This document shows positions 1-10,429 of a DNA stretch of 64,000 nt, in pieces. A program made the position numbers and the translations under genes. This DNA comes from Lantana camara (taxonomy: Eukaryota > Streptophyta > Magnoliopsida > Lamiales > Verbenaceae). The notes below the pieces were generated by a model. That model was given only the letters and a program-made list of their open reading frames with translations, was not told the DNA's origin and did no database searches. Location: assembly GCA_037501455.1 (NCBI GenBank), contig CM074858.1, positions 44,823,001-44,887,000 on the forward strand, written 5' to 3'. Each line of letters starts with the position of its first letter. Position 1 is the stretch's first letter.

Positions 1-59
1 AATGCATTTAGGAAACAAACTAAACCTTATTTTTGCTTATAAATACTTCAATTCAACAA

Positions 60-690
60 CAAGTATTGTGGTAAACCTCAACCCTATCCGCTTTCTCCTT
101 CTTTCTTTCTTTTCTCCTTCTTCTTCAAGATAGGCAAACGAACGTGAAGGTGACGCCAGGTTTAGAGTGGATCTTGGAGATAGATATCCAAGGTTGGTGT
201 TCATGATGCTCAATAAGTCACCTTATTGTTGTTGATAAGATCATTCGTGAACCCCAATCCTGGATATTTCATCTTCAAGCTCCATTCCTCTTCTGGCTAA
301 TTGAATGCATGTACCAAACCCTAGCCGCTTTCTCTCTCCTTCTTTCTTTCTTTCTTCTTCTTCTTCTTCAAGAAAGGCAGACGAAAGCGAAAACAAGCTA
401 GTTTCGGACTGGAGCTTGGAGATGGATGTCGAGGATTGGGGTTCATGAATCTCAATAAGTCACCTTATTGTTGTCAATAAGATCATTCATCTATTTCAAT
501 CCTCAACATTTCATCTTCAAGCTCTACTCCTTTTCTGGCCCAACCATATTTCAATAAAATCCGGCTGATTAAAGAGGTGTAGACGACGAAAACAATCCAC
601 CGGCTTGGAGCTTGGATTCGGCATTTAAGTATTGGGCTTCATGAATTTCAATAAATCACCTTACTGTTATTAAAGAGATGGATAATGAAT
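60..690. repeat. Degenerate ~240 bp tandem repeat, about 2.6 copies
   Basis: Three diverged copies follow one another: a CT-rich (CTTCTT)n tract, then an AGGCA-ACGAA stretch, then 'cttggagat', then a shared phrase around 'aataagtcaccttattgttg'. The phrase recurs near 210, 450 and 650, and the first two copies are offset by about 239 bases. The third copy is shorter and more diverged. No convincing coding sequence lies here. It may belong to the transposon remnant that follows or be an independent minisatellite. Confidence 0.6.
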
Positions 691-719
691 CTCTGCATTC
701 ATGAATATAGTACTAGATT

Positions 720-1245
720 CAAAAAAATATGTGAAATTCTTTTCAACTGATTAATCTAGTACTAGATTATTGAATCTAGTACTAGATTATTCGTTACAAA
801 AGACCGTTCTAGATCTAGTACTAGATTATTTGTTAATGACTTAAAATATGGATTTTAAAAGGTAAAACAATTAATATCAATGCTAGGTTACATAAATTAC
901 GTACGCCAACGAATAATGAGTTCAAAAAATAAGGGAAAATTGTTTCAAGTGATTGATCTAGTACTAGATTATTTGAATCTAGTATTAGATTATTCCTCAC
1001 AAGTAACTGATCTAGTACTATATTATTCATTACTGGAATGGAATAAGGATTTTAAAAGGTAAACAAGAAATAACACTGCTACATTACACTTATTACTTAC
1101 CCCAACAAATAATGGGTTGAAAAAAATAAGTGAAATTCGTTTCAAGTGACTGATCTAGTACTAGATTATTATAATCTAGTACTAGACTCACAAGGATCGA
1201 GTATTAGATTACATGAATCTAGAACTCGATTCCAGTAGGGTTTCG
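720..1245. repeat. Array of AATCTAGTACTAGATT palindromes
   Basis: The perfect palindrome AATCTAGTACTAGATT, or a one-base variant, recurs near 750, 775, 815, 955, 975, 1010, 1152, 1172 and 1200-1230, with spacers of about 15-100 bases. Spacers partly repeat each other ('aatgagttcaaaaaataagg' near 915 and a similar stretch near 1110), so a larger unit of about 200 bases was also duplicated. The outer AATC...GATT is the same as in the arrays at 2224-2735 and 21536-21700, but the inner eight bases differ. Confidence 0.8.
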
Positions 1246-2003
1246 ATTTCTAGATCTTGGACCAGGATTTCGATTTCGCCACAATGTTTGCAGATTGGCC
1301 ACAGGCGAGGCACTACGTTTTCAGAATGGCCACAGGGGAGGCATTTGCAGATTGGTTCAAACTTGGCTAAATAATCACTTTTCGTCAACACAAACACAAA
1401 ACCATCAATATCAGCATTATTATTTAAGGTTTCACAGATTATTCCAAACATTTTTCAAAGCAGCAGCGGCGACGACGAGAGACCAGAATTTTGTCATTTC
1501 TCTAGAAAGTAAAATGCATTTCGTAATTTTTGATCAAAATTTGTGTGGAATTGTGTGCAAAAATTACGAAGTAGTATGTTACTATCTAGAGATAAGACAC
1601 ACTGGCAGTCGGAGAGGAGATCTGGTGGAATAAGGTAGAGGGCGGTAGCGAGAAGTATGAAGAAGAAAGAGAAATTAGGGATTCATTTTGTTGTTGGATC
1701 ATGGCTATGGTGGAGTTATAAATAAAGTAAATGAAACTTACTAAATTTTACAGCAGCGGAGATGAAGAAGGAGAGAAGAGAGGAAAATGAAGAGAATTAG
1801 GATTTTTGTATACAACTTATACCATTTATTATATTTTGCAAATTGGCCCCAAAGGTTTCTTCTTTTATAAATCGAGCTAATTACATTTGGTTTATGATTT
1901 AAGCTTGCCACGTCAGATAATAGGCGACAAAGAAAAGGGGAAAAGAAATTGAGGGTTATATCCCTAAAAAAAGAGTTTGGCGTCCCTTGGGACCAAATTC
2001 CCT
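1246..2003 (+). mobile_element. 3' part of a MULE-like TIR element (TIR-0)
   Basis: The right end, about 1905-2003, matches the right ends of TIR-A and TIR-B: 'cacgtcagataatag', 'gaaattgagggttata', an A-run, then 'ggcgtcccttgggaccaaat' and a CCCTC terminus. The reverse complement matches the left TIR of A and B (GGGACATTTGG...AAGGGACG). The left TIR of this copy is not found, so it is truncated, diverged, or starts before the window. Non-autonomous: no transposase is seen. Short frames at 1295-1633 and on the other strand look non-coding. Confidence 0.55.
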
Positions 2004-2084
2004 CAAGCTTGTTTGGACTAACAAATATATTAACTCTAATTTCAGTTCTTTCCCATATTAAAAACGAAGAAGGCTCTAAAACCA
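2004..2084. promoter_or_regulatory. Probable displaced SF3B4 upstream DNA (inferred)
   Basis: This ~80 bp lies between the ends of TIR-0 and TIR-A. It finishes in CTAAAACCA (2076-2084), which matches CTAAAACCC (22406-22414) just after TIR-B in eight of nine bases. If those are the two halves of one 9 bp target duplication, this piece was originally joined to the SF3B4 5' region and was pushed about 20 kb away. This is inference from the flanks only. Confidence 0.35.
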
Positions 2085-2223
2085 GAACATTTGGTTAAAA
2101 GGGGCGCCCAAGTCTTTTTTTAGTTATGTAACCCCTAGTTTCAAAAGAATTGGATATATAACCCTTTTTTTTAATTTTATCTAATAAAATAAATGTTAAA
2201 TATAATTACTTTCCACGTGTACA

Positions 2224-2735
2224 AATCGAGTGAGCGATCTCAGAAATCGCGTACTCGATTTTTTTTCTTTTCTTTTTTTCTTTTATTTTCTTTTATTTTC
2301 TTTATTTTCTTTAATTATTTTTATTCATCACGATCTTTATTAAATCTACTTTTAAATTTTTTCTTTATTTTCATTTATCACTTTTTCTTTTTATTTATTT
2401 TCTTTTATTTTTCAAGATCCAGATTTGATTTATTCATTTTTTTCTCAAGAAATCGCGTGCGCGATCACAGAAATCGAGTGAGCGATTGTAGAAATCGCGC
2501 ACGCGATTTCAAAAATCGCTCACTCGATTCAAGAAATCGCGTGCGCGATTACAGAAATCGCGTGCGCGATCGTACGCGATTTCTTCATTCGCCTGCGCGA
2601 TTTTCATGAATTGAGTGAGCGATTTTTGAAATCGCGTGCGCGATTTCTGCAATCGCTCACTCTATTCATGAAATCGCTCACTCGATTCATGGAATCGAAC
2701 GATTGCAGAAATCGCGTACTTGATTTCTTGAAGAA
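2224..2735. repeat. Palindrome array AATCGCGTGCGCGATT / AATCGAGTGAGCGATT (TIR-A)
   Basis: About 14 near-palindromic 16-mers occur. They are AATCG(C/A)GTG(C/A)GCGATT on either strand, mostly separated by short linkers such as 'tcaag', 'acag' or 'tgcag'. A T-rich stretch (2258-2440) splits the first unit from the main block at 2450-2735. Each unit has three to five CpG sites. In one reading frame the array gives an Arg-rich repeat (RNRVRDYRNRVRD), but the frame opens into poly-Phe and I do not consider it a protein. Confidence 0.85.
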
Positions 2736-3051
2736 ATCTAAAAAAAAAATGCGGAAGAGTAGAAGAAGAAGACGATAAGATTTCTGATTTTCAATTGCAG
2801 AAACCGTTGTAAGATGAAAATAATACAGTCAGAAATAGTTACAAAAGACAAATATACGACGATTGCAGAAGACGAATTCGATGGAGGCCATTGCAGAAGA
2901 CGAATCCATGACGAAAAGACAACTATGGAGACGATTGCAGGAGACGTCGGCGGCGAGAGAAGGTGAGAAGGAGAGAAGACGAATCGCGATGAGAGCATGT
3001 GAGAAGGAGAGATGCAGGCGAGAAGACCATCTTTGTTTTTCATTGTTAAAG

Positions 3052-3128
3052 TAGAGAAGAAGAAGAAGAAGAAGAAGAAGAAGAAGAAGAAGAAGAAGAA
3101 GAAGAAGAAGAAGAAGAAGAAGAAGAAA
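3052..3128. repeat. (GAA)n microsatellite, about 24 units
   Basis: An uninterrupted AGA/GAA purine tract of about 75 bases lies in TIR-A. The matching position in TIR-B (about 22066-22095) has only a few interrupted units, so the tract expanded after the two copies separated or shrank in B. The long poly-Lys and poly-Leu/Phe frames across it are products of the repeat, not genes. Confidence 0.95.
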
Positions 3129-4054
3129 ATCACGGTTGGAAGAGAAAAAGAGAAGGAGAGAAGAAGTAACGGCGAAGAAGAAAATAGGATTTGATTTGGA
3201 TGGTAGATCTGAATTTGAAAGATATGACGTGATCAATATAACAATAAAAAAATCAGAAAATAAATAGCCACGTCAGATAATAGAGTAACACGTCAGATAA
3301 TAGAGAATAAAAAAAAGGGAAAAGAAATTGAGGGTTACATCCCTAAAAAATAAACTTGGGCGTCCCTTGTAACGCCCCAAATTCCGGAAGTTCAGGTAAG
3401 CACGCCACGTCCGGGTCTTCGGGAGTTGGGGGTTTAATTTTATATATTTACTTGCTTATTATAATTTCAATATATTACTAAGTGCATTATACATTCCTAT
3501 GAATTTATATGAATTAACTGTTAATGTGAAATTGTGAATTAAGTGATAATGTGCTTAATTGTCTCATACGACTTTAATTGATCATCTCATAAATTTATGG
3601 ACTTAATGGCATAACTTGGATTGGAGCTAATCGATCTTTTGGGTAGGAATATTACTTGATTGCATTCATTTAAATAACCTAGGGACTTGCTTGCAAATTG
3701 GGTGCATTTGTCATGATAGTGGGTGATATAATATATCAAGTATATGCATCTCTTCCATCACTCTCATACAATACATTACATACAAGAACATCACCCACAC
3801 ACACACTAAGGATCGATTTTCACACCTCAAGAGAAGGAGAAGAATTCATCTCTTAATCCAAGCTATTTTTGAGGAACTTTGAAGCTAGAAGCATCAACAT
3901 CTTCATCCTCATCTCATTCTTCTTTCATTTCAAGGTATAACATGAGAATTGCTTGAGCTTTTGATTATTTGGTTGAGTAGGGTTTGATGATTGATTAATG
4001 CTTTCATGCTTTTTCATGATTAGAAGCATGTTTAGCTCACATTTCCCTTCTTCA

Positions 4055-4236
4055 GCATGACACGGGGGTGCATAGTGGTTTGGGTTACTTTTCTGTACCG
4101 TGACACGGGGGTTTCACGGATTGCTTTGTATTGGTGACACGGGCGTGTCACCTTCTGTTCGCATGCATGTTGTCCGCTGTACCGTGACACGGGGGTGTCA
4201 CGGCTTAGTGTATTTTGGTGACACGGGCGTATCACC
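4055..4236. repeat. Palindrome cluster GTGACACGGGCGTGTCAC in S1
   Basis: Five units of GTGACACGGG(G/C)GTGTCAC(GG), some imperfect, lie at about 4055, 4099, 4132, 4182 and 4217. They alternate between a GGGGG and a GGGCG centre. The spacers are AT-rich with CATGCAT. Each unit could form a hairpin with a 6-7 bp stem or serve as a dyad-symmetric binding site. The cluster, including its spacers, is clearly related to that of Tekay-2 although the surrounding LTR is of the Tekay-1/S4 type. Confidence 0.85.
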
Positions 4237-4500
4237 CCCCTGTTTCATGCATCTTTGTTTTGCATGCATGGCTGTGCTTGCATGTGTTTTATACTCGGTT
4301 TATGGATAATCATGCTTTTATTTGACATTCATTAAATTGTTATTGCATGACCTATTGGTGCATGACTTTGCCATTCGTCATAATTGGTTCATTCGAGTCG
4401 AGTCTTATTTCACACTTGTCCTTGTTGCACAGATCACGGTCCCGGTTTCGTGGAGCCCGCTCCGTAGGGTGTTCTCTTGCTTTCTTTTGGTCGTTTGGTC

Positions 4501-4585
4501 AGGTGAGGTTTAAATTCTAGATAAATAGAACCCTTACAACCCCTATGTGACTATTTCGGCCAAAATGTATATATATATCTATAGT
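4501..4585 (+). promoter_or_regulatory. Conserved LTR block with possible TATA box (S1)
   Basis: The order GGTGAGGTTTAA, TAGAACCCTTACAACC, CTATGTG, TTTCGGCCAAAATG and a TATATATATA run recurs in the LTRs of Tekay-1 (11909-11985, 19351-19430), S2, S3, S4 and Tekay-3, and weakly in Tekay-2 (51157-51260). Such an island kept among otherwise diverged LTRs suggests a core promoter or RNA signal. The TATA role is inferred. AGGTGAGG also looks like a 5' splice site. Confidence 0.4.
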
Positions 4586-6006
4586 TTGCGAACTTTATGA
4601 TTTTCAAATGATTTGACAAATTTGATTGATTGATTGATGGATTGATTGTATTGGCGAGTCATTGATTTGCACTGTGGGCCCGAGGGTAGTGGCTCGAGCC
4701 AACCGGGAAAGCATGGGCTGACGGGTAACTCGAGTGCTATCCTCACCATTTGGGATGACCCCTGAACCCCCTAGGAGATTAGGGGAGGAAGGAGTTCCGG
4801 GCTTAGGGATTCATGTACCCTCTGCCCAGACTGATTGGATGGTGGGGCCTTGCAATCCCACCATCACCCGGAGGAAGAAGGATGGACTGAAACTGCTAAT
4901 TGTGCACCGTAATGAATTGCATGATCACCTAACTATTAAATAATTGATTGATTGATTGTACGCAGTTGGAGTAAGGTTGGAGAATTGCCCTCACTCGTCG
5001 GGCCACAATTGATTGTATTGAATTGATTAATTAATAAACTGAATTAGTTGTAACCTCGGGCGATTATATTTTTTGCTTATTAAATTGTATGGTTGTTTCC
5101 CGAAATTATTACCCGAGATTATAACCTGCATGTATGTGCGCTTATATTTATTTATAACCCCTCGCTCAGTCCATGTTAGACTGACACCTCGACTTTTCAG
5201 TTGTTTTGCAGGGCGTGCTAGGCGAGAATTAGGGTCTAGAGTGTCTTTAATTCGGGTCTAGCACACTTCATCTCACATTTTGTTCATGTACAGATACTCG
5301 ACCTATTTTGTAGCTTGCCTTGTTATTTATTTTTGAGATGATATTGTATTGATATGGAACGTTGGTATCTATTAGTAAATAAATAAATATGGTACCTATA
5401 AGTATTGAATGAATTATTGCTTCCGCTTCTATCTACTCTGCATTGTTGGTTTTGGTTTTACTTGAGGGTACCCGCCTAGCCTTGTGTTGTGTTTTTTTTT
5501 GTTGTCTCCCGTTCGCTATAACTTTGGTTCATGTATGGATTAACCATTTCATATGTGGATCGGGGCTATAGTGCGGGGGATGTGTCGCCTAGCATTCCGG
5601 GTGCTACATCCCTTGGGGCCTAACTGTCTCCTAACCCTGGGACATTTGGTTAAAAGGGACGTCCAAGTCTTTTTTTAGTTATGTAACCTCTAGTTTCAAA
5701 AGAATTGGGTATATAACCCTTTTTTTAATTTTATCTAATAAAATAAATGTTAAATTTAATTACTTTCCACGAGTACAATCGAGTGAACGATCTCAGAAAT
5801 CGCGCACTCGATTTTTTTCTTTTCTTTTTTTCTTTTATTTTCTTTTATTTTCTTTATTATTTTTATTCATCACGATCTTTATTAAATCTACTTTTAAATT
5901 TTTTCTTTATTTTCATTTATCACTTTTTCTTTTTTATTTATTTTCTTTTATTTTTCAAGATCCAGATTTGATTTATTCATTTTTTTTCTCAAGAAATCGC
6001 GTGCCC

Positions 6007-8713
6007 TGTAGCACTCGGAACGCCGAGATGCCACACCCCCGCACCATAAGTCTAGCTCACACACGAAATGGGTAGTCCATATATGAACCGGACTCATGGG
6101 GAACGGGTGACAGTAAAAAAAAAATGACACACTAACTAGGCGGGACTAACCCTCAATTAAATACGATCATGCATAATCAATAAAACGAAAGCATAATATA
6201 CATTCATGTCTTTAACATAATCCTTCCATCATTTACATAAATCCAATTCCAAAGATATCCAAATAGGTCATACTTAATACATAGGTACCAAGAGACATAA
6301 CAATACATATATGCATAAATAATGTACAACAAAATGAGGAAGACAAGTGCTAGACCCAAAGAACAAAAGACCTGACTCGATCCCGCCTAGCATGCAACCC
6401 CTGAAAAGTGTGAGGTGTCAGTCAACCAAAGACTGAGTGAGGGTTATAGATAAATATATGCGCACATACATGCAAGTTATAATATCGGGTAATAATTTTG
6501 GAAAATAACAATACAATTTAGTAAAATAAGAGATACTATCGCCCGAGGTTACAACTAATTCAATTTATCAATTTAATCAATTCAATACAATCAATTCGTG
6601 GCCCGGCGAGTGAGGGCATTCTCCAACCTTACTCCAATTAGTGAACAATACCATCTTTAGGTTTTATTCCAATAATTATCATACGATCATTAGTGCACAC
6701 TTAGCATTTCATGAACTCCTTCTTCCTCCGGTGATGGTGGGATTGCAAGGCCCAACCATCCACGAACGGTGTACGTCGGGAACATGACTCCCACGCACGG
6801 GATTTCTTCCTCCACCAAACCTCTTGGTGGATTCAGAGGTGATCCCAAAATTGGTGAGGATAGTGCAAGAGTTACCCGTCAGCCCTTGCTTCCCCGGTTG
6901 GCTCAATACACTACCCTCGGGCCCATGTGAACACGACATGCTTACTCGCTAAAACACGATCAATCACGATAACACAATTATTCAATAGATCACGAAATCA
7001 TTTGCAATCGGTAGAGATTTTGGGAAAGATATATACATATATATATATATATACATTTTGGCTGAAAACATCACGTAGGGTTGTAAGGGTTCTATATATC
7101 TAGTAATTAAACCTCACCTCTACCAAACAAAAGAAGCAAGGAAGCACCCTACGGAGCGTGTTCCTCGTCACCGGGACCGTGATCTGTGTACAAAGACAAG
7201 TGTACATGAAACTTGACTCTTATGAACCACTTAAGACGAACGGCAAAGTCATGGATCAGTATATCATGCAATAACAATCAAGGAATGTCAATTAGGAGCA
7301 TAATCATCAATAAACCAAGTATATATATCATATAATTCACATATGGGAGCCAAGAGAGTGAAAGGAAAGCAATAAGAAGGGTTTTGGTGAAGTTTGGCCA
7401 AAACCGACAATTCCCGAAAATGCACATGATGTGGAAAAATGGGAATATCTAAAGTTCTAGAAATTGGAATTGGGTTTTATTGGGAATGAAACTAGACAAG
7501 TAGACCTTTAAAATGGTATATGGCTCGTTTTCTAGTTCAAAGCGAGGAGAAAATGGCTTAAGCTTGAAGTTGGATGATTGTAGTTTGTCGGTAAAGAAGT
7601 GACACCAAAAAGAATTGATTATATCTCACAAATGGGAAAATATATTGAGGTGATTCCAATTGGATGTTATTCTAGACTTCAAGAGCTTTCCAACTAATCA
7701 AAAATCAGGTCATTTGGAGTTCGGATGAGGGAGTACCCGGCCGGGGAAAACTTGTGCAGAAACTTTCTGCACAAGCTCTACCCGCCCGGGGAGTTTTTCT
7801 TCATGAATTTACCGCCCGAGTAGAGGGTTTTCAGCTAAAAACTGAGAAGAAACAGGGGAAAACAGGGGAGAGAAGGAAAATGAAGCAAAGGCCACAACAA
7901 AACTTACCCAAAACACTCCAAAACAATCATATAACATGCATATAACTCATATATATCAATTAGGCACCATTTAATCCATAGAAACATACATAGATCATCA
8001 AGAAATCATCATGAAAACCCTATATATATACACATGCTTCCAACTTACATATGCATCAAGATATTCATGCAAGCTTCCACTCTCATCATCCTAATCATGC
8101 TCCTAACTCAAATATTGCAAGAATCCAACATCTAATCCATGAACCCTACTTCTATTCCAATCAAAAGAGTCAAACAAGTACATGTTATACCTTAAGATGA
8201 ACTAGAAATGGGATGAAATGGCAAGATGATGAAGATGATGATGCTCCTCAATTCCTTCAAAATATGTCTTGAAATGAGATGCAAATTCCTTCCTTCCCTT
8301 GGTGTTTTTACCGTTTCTTAGTGTGTGTGTGTGTGTGTAGTTCTTGTATGTAATGTAAGGAATGAAATGTATGAGATACAATGTATATGATATAATATAA
8401 GATATCTCCCACTAACCATGATGAATCACCACTAATTGCACTTGAGTCCCCAAGTTATTTAAGTGAATGCAATCAAGTTTCATTCTATAAAATATGAGTA
8501 ATTAACTCCAATTCATGTTATACAATTAAGTCATCAAATTTATGAAGTGATCAATTAAGGCATATAAGAGCAATTAGTCACATTAGTAATTAGTTCACGT
8601 AATTTTCACGTTGAAAAAGATTTCACATAAATTTATGAAAATAAAATGAATATAATGATATGAAAGTTATAATAATAACACATAATGCATAAACGGAAAA
8701 GAGGGGCGTTACA
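6007..8713 (-). mobile_element. Solo LTR S2, Tekay-type, minus strand
   Basis: On the plus strand it starts TGTAGCAC (the complement of the usual ...GTGCTACA end) and ends GGGGCGTTACA (the complement of TGTAACGCCCC); 2707 bp. The flanks TGCCC (6002-6006) and TGCGC (8714-8718) form a 5 bp target duplication with one mismatch. It interrupts a palindrome of TIR-B. The same landmarks as in S1 occur in reverse: 'gcgggactaaccc', 'ccttcttcctccggtgatgg', 'tttggctgaaaa' with a TATATA run (7022-7060), and 'aaacctcacct' (7110). Confidence 0.88.
7731..7825. repeat. Palindrome cluster TACCCG(C/G)CCGGGGA in S2
   Basis: Three units, TACCCGGCCGGGGA, TACCCGCCCGGGGA and TTACCGCCCGAGTAG, sit at about 7733, 7779 and 7809. 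Between the first two is a perfect inverted repeat (7751-7775, CTTGTGCAGAAA arms around one base). The position, about 0.9 kb from the LTR start, matches the palindrome clusters of the other LTRs, but the arms differ. Confidence 0.65.
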
Positions 8714-8823
8714 TGCGCGATTGCAGAAATCTCGTGCGCGATCACAGAAATTGAGTGAGCGATTTCATGAATCGAGTGAGCGATTGCAGAAATCGCGCAC
8801 GCGATTTCAAAAATCGCTCACTC
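8714..8823. repeat. Palindrome array of TIR-B, middle piece
   Basis: About five AATCGCGCACGCGATT- or AATCGAGTGAGCGATT-type units are stranded between two retrotransposon inserts. They continue the sequence cut at 6001-6006 and resume at 21536. Confidence 0.85.
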
Positions 8824-10408
8824 TGTAACACCCTTCACGTATGGGTGCCACACCCCCGCACTATAGCTTAGTCCACATACGAAATGAGTAATCCGTACAT
8901 GAACCAAACTATAGCGAACGGGTGACAAAGAAAAAGAACCAAGCTAGCTAGGCGGGACTAACCTCAACCGGAAAACCACAATGCAATAAAACGAGCGAAA
9001 GCTTAATAATTTTCAATATTAATTCAAAGTATTCAAGTCATACTATCTTCTAACTCCACATATCAAAACATTATCATCTTCCAAAATACATAACATGTCC
9101 AAAAGTAATAGATACAATACATGAACGTGTAGTGCTAGACTCGATTGACAACAGAACAGGACTCTGACTCCCGCCTAGCACGAACCTGCAAAACACTGAA
9201 AGGTTGAGGTGTCAGTCCAACACGGACTGAGCGAGGGGCATAAATAAATATTAACACAATTAACATGCAAGTTCTAATCCCGGGTAAGGTTTTTAATAAA
9301 GGAAACAATATAAGTTCAATATTAGAATAGATCTCGCCCGAGATTACAACTAGTCCATTTAATCAATACAAATGTTATCAATTCAATTCAATTCAATCAG
9401 TGGCCCGGTGAGTGAGGGCAATCTCCAACCTTACTTCAATTAGTGAACAATACCATCTTTAGGTTTTATTTCGATAATTATCATACGATCATTAGTGCAC
9501 ACTTAGCATTTTTACGAACTCCTTCTTCCTCCGGTGATGGTGGGATTGCAAGGCCCAACCATCCATGAACGGTGTGCGTCAGGAACATGACTCCCACGCA
9601 CGGGATTTCTTCCTCCACCAAACCTCCTGGTGGATTCAGAGGTGATCCCAAAATTGGTGAGGATAGCGCAAGAGTTACCCGTCAGCCCTTGCTTCCCCGG
9701 TTGGCTCAATACACTACCCTCGGGCCCATGTGAACACGACATGCTTACTCGCCAAAACACGATCAATCACGATAACACGAATATTCAATAGATCACGAAA
9801 TCATTTACAATCGGTAGAGATTTTGAGAAAGATATATACATATATATATATCTATATACATTTTGGCTGAAAACATCACGTAGGGTTGTAAGGGTTCTAT
9901 ATATCTAGTAATTAAACCTCACCTTTACCGAACAACCAAAAAGCAAGAGGAAACCCTAAGGAGCGTGCTCCTCGTCTCCCGGACCGTGATCTGTGCAACA
10001 AGGGACAAGTGTACATAAGATTCATCTCGTACGAACCATTTAAGACGAACAGCATGTTCAATTAGTGTCAATCATGCAATAATAACTAAGGAATGCTAAT
10101 TAAAAGAATAATTATCAATAACCATGTTTGTAACTCATACAAGTCACATACGGAAGCCAAAGAAGTGAAAAGAATGCAATATGAAAGGTTTTGGTGAAGT
10201 TTAGGAAAACTTGACAATTTTGGGAAAATGCACATGTTCTGGGAAAACTGTAATATCTTAAATTCTAGAAGTGGGAATTGAGTTTTGCTTGTTGGGTATG
10301 AAACTAGACACAAAGACCTCTCCAACGGTATATGACACGTTTTCTAATTCAAACCGAGGTGAAAATGGCGTAGGTTCGAAGTTGGATAAAATGCAGCTTC
10401 TGGAGGGT

Positions 10409-10424
10409 GGTCGCGGGCGCAACC
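10409..10424. repeat. Palindrome GGTCGCGGGCGCAACC in S3 (left of insert)
   Basis: One unit of the GGTCG-CGGGCG-CGACC type, with one mismatch. The remaining units, 20593-20608 (GGTCGCGGACGCGACC) and 20627-20641, are on the far side of Tekay-1, which inserted within this cluster. Confidence 0.7.
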
Positions 10425-10429
10425 AAAAT

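Larger units (their letters stand above)
3368..5608 (+). mobile_element. Solo LTR S1, Tekay-type Ty3/gypsy
   Basis: It starts TGTAACGCCCC and ends GGTGCTACA, and is flanked by the perfect 5 bp duplication TCCCT (3363-3367 and 5609-5613); 2241 bp. No internal region is present, so it is a solo LTR left by recombination between the two LTRs of a former full element. It shares the Tekay-1 LTR landmarks in order: CAGGTAAGCAC near the start, GGTGAGGTTTAA (4502), CGGCCAAAA followed by a TATATA run (4557-4583), CTAGGAGATTAG, CTTTTCAG and CCCGCCTAGC, ending in GTGCGGGGGATGTG. It is inserted in the right TIR of TIR-A. Confidence 0.92.
2085..5630 (+). mobile_element. Non-autonomous MULE-like TIR element A, split by solo LTR S1
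   Basis: The left end (from 2085) has 'gaacatttggttaaaagggg', then CGCCCAAGT, a T-run and 'agttatgtaaccc'. The right end, read in reverse complement across 5630-5609 and 3367-3315, gives the same order (GGAGACAGTTAGG...AAGGGACGCCCAAGT...TTTTTTAGGGATGTAACCC), a long TIR of about 50 bp. The interior (about 1.3 kb without the insert) holds a T-rich tract, a palindrome array, a 'gacgaattcgatggaggc' motif and a GAA tract. There is no transposase. Long TIRs, a possible 9 bp target duplication and a site beside a gene's 5' end fit Mutator-like elements; the superfamily is inferred. Confidence 0.7.

Noticed and set aside
2193..2609. 138-codon frame, Phe-rich then Arg-rich (RNRVRD repeats)
   Set aside because: Translation of a T-rich tract and the palindrome array. 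The sister copy (TIR-B) does not keep the frame.
2738..3236. 131-135 codon minus frames with poly-Phe or poly-Leu
   Set aside because: Produced by the GAA tract; no conservation with TIR-B.
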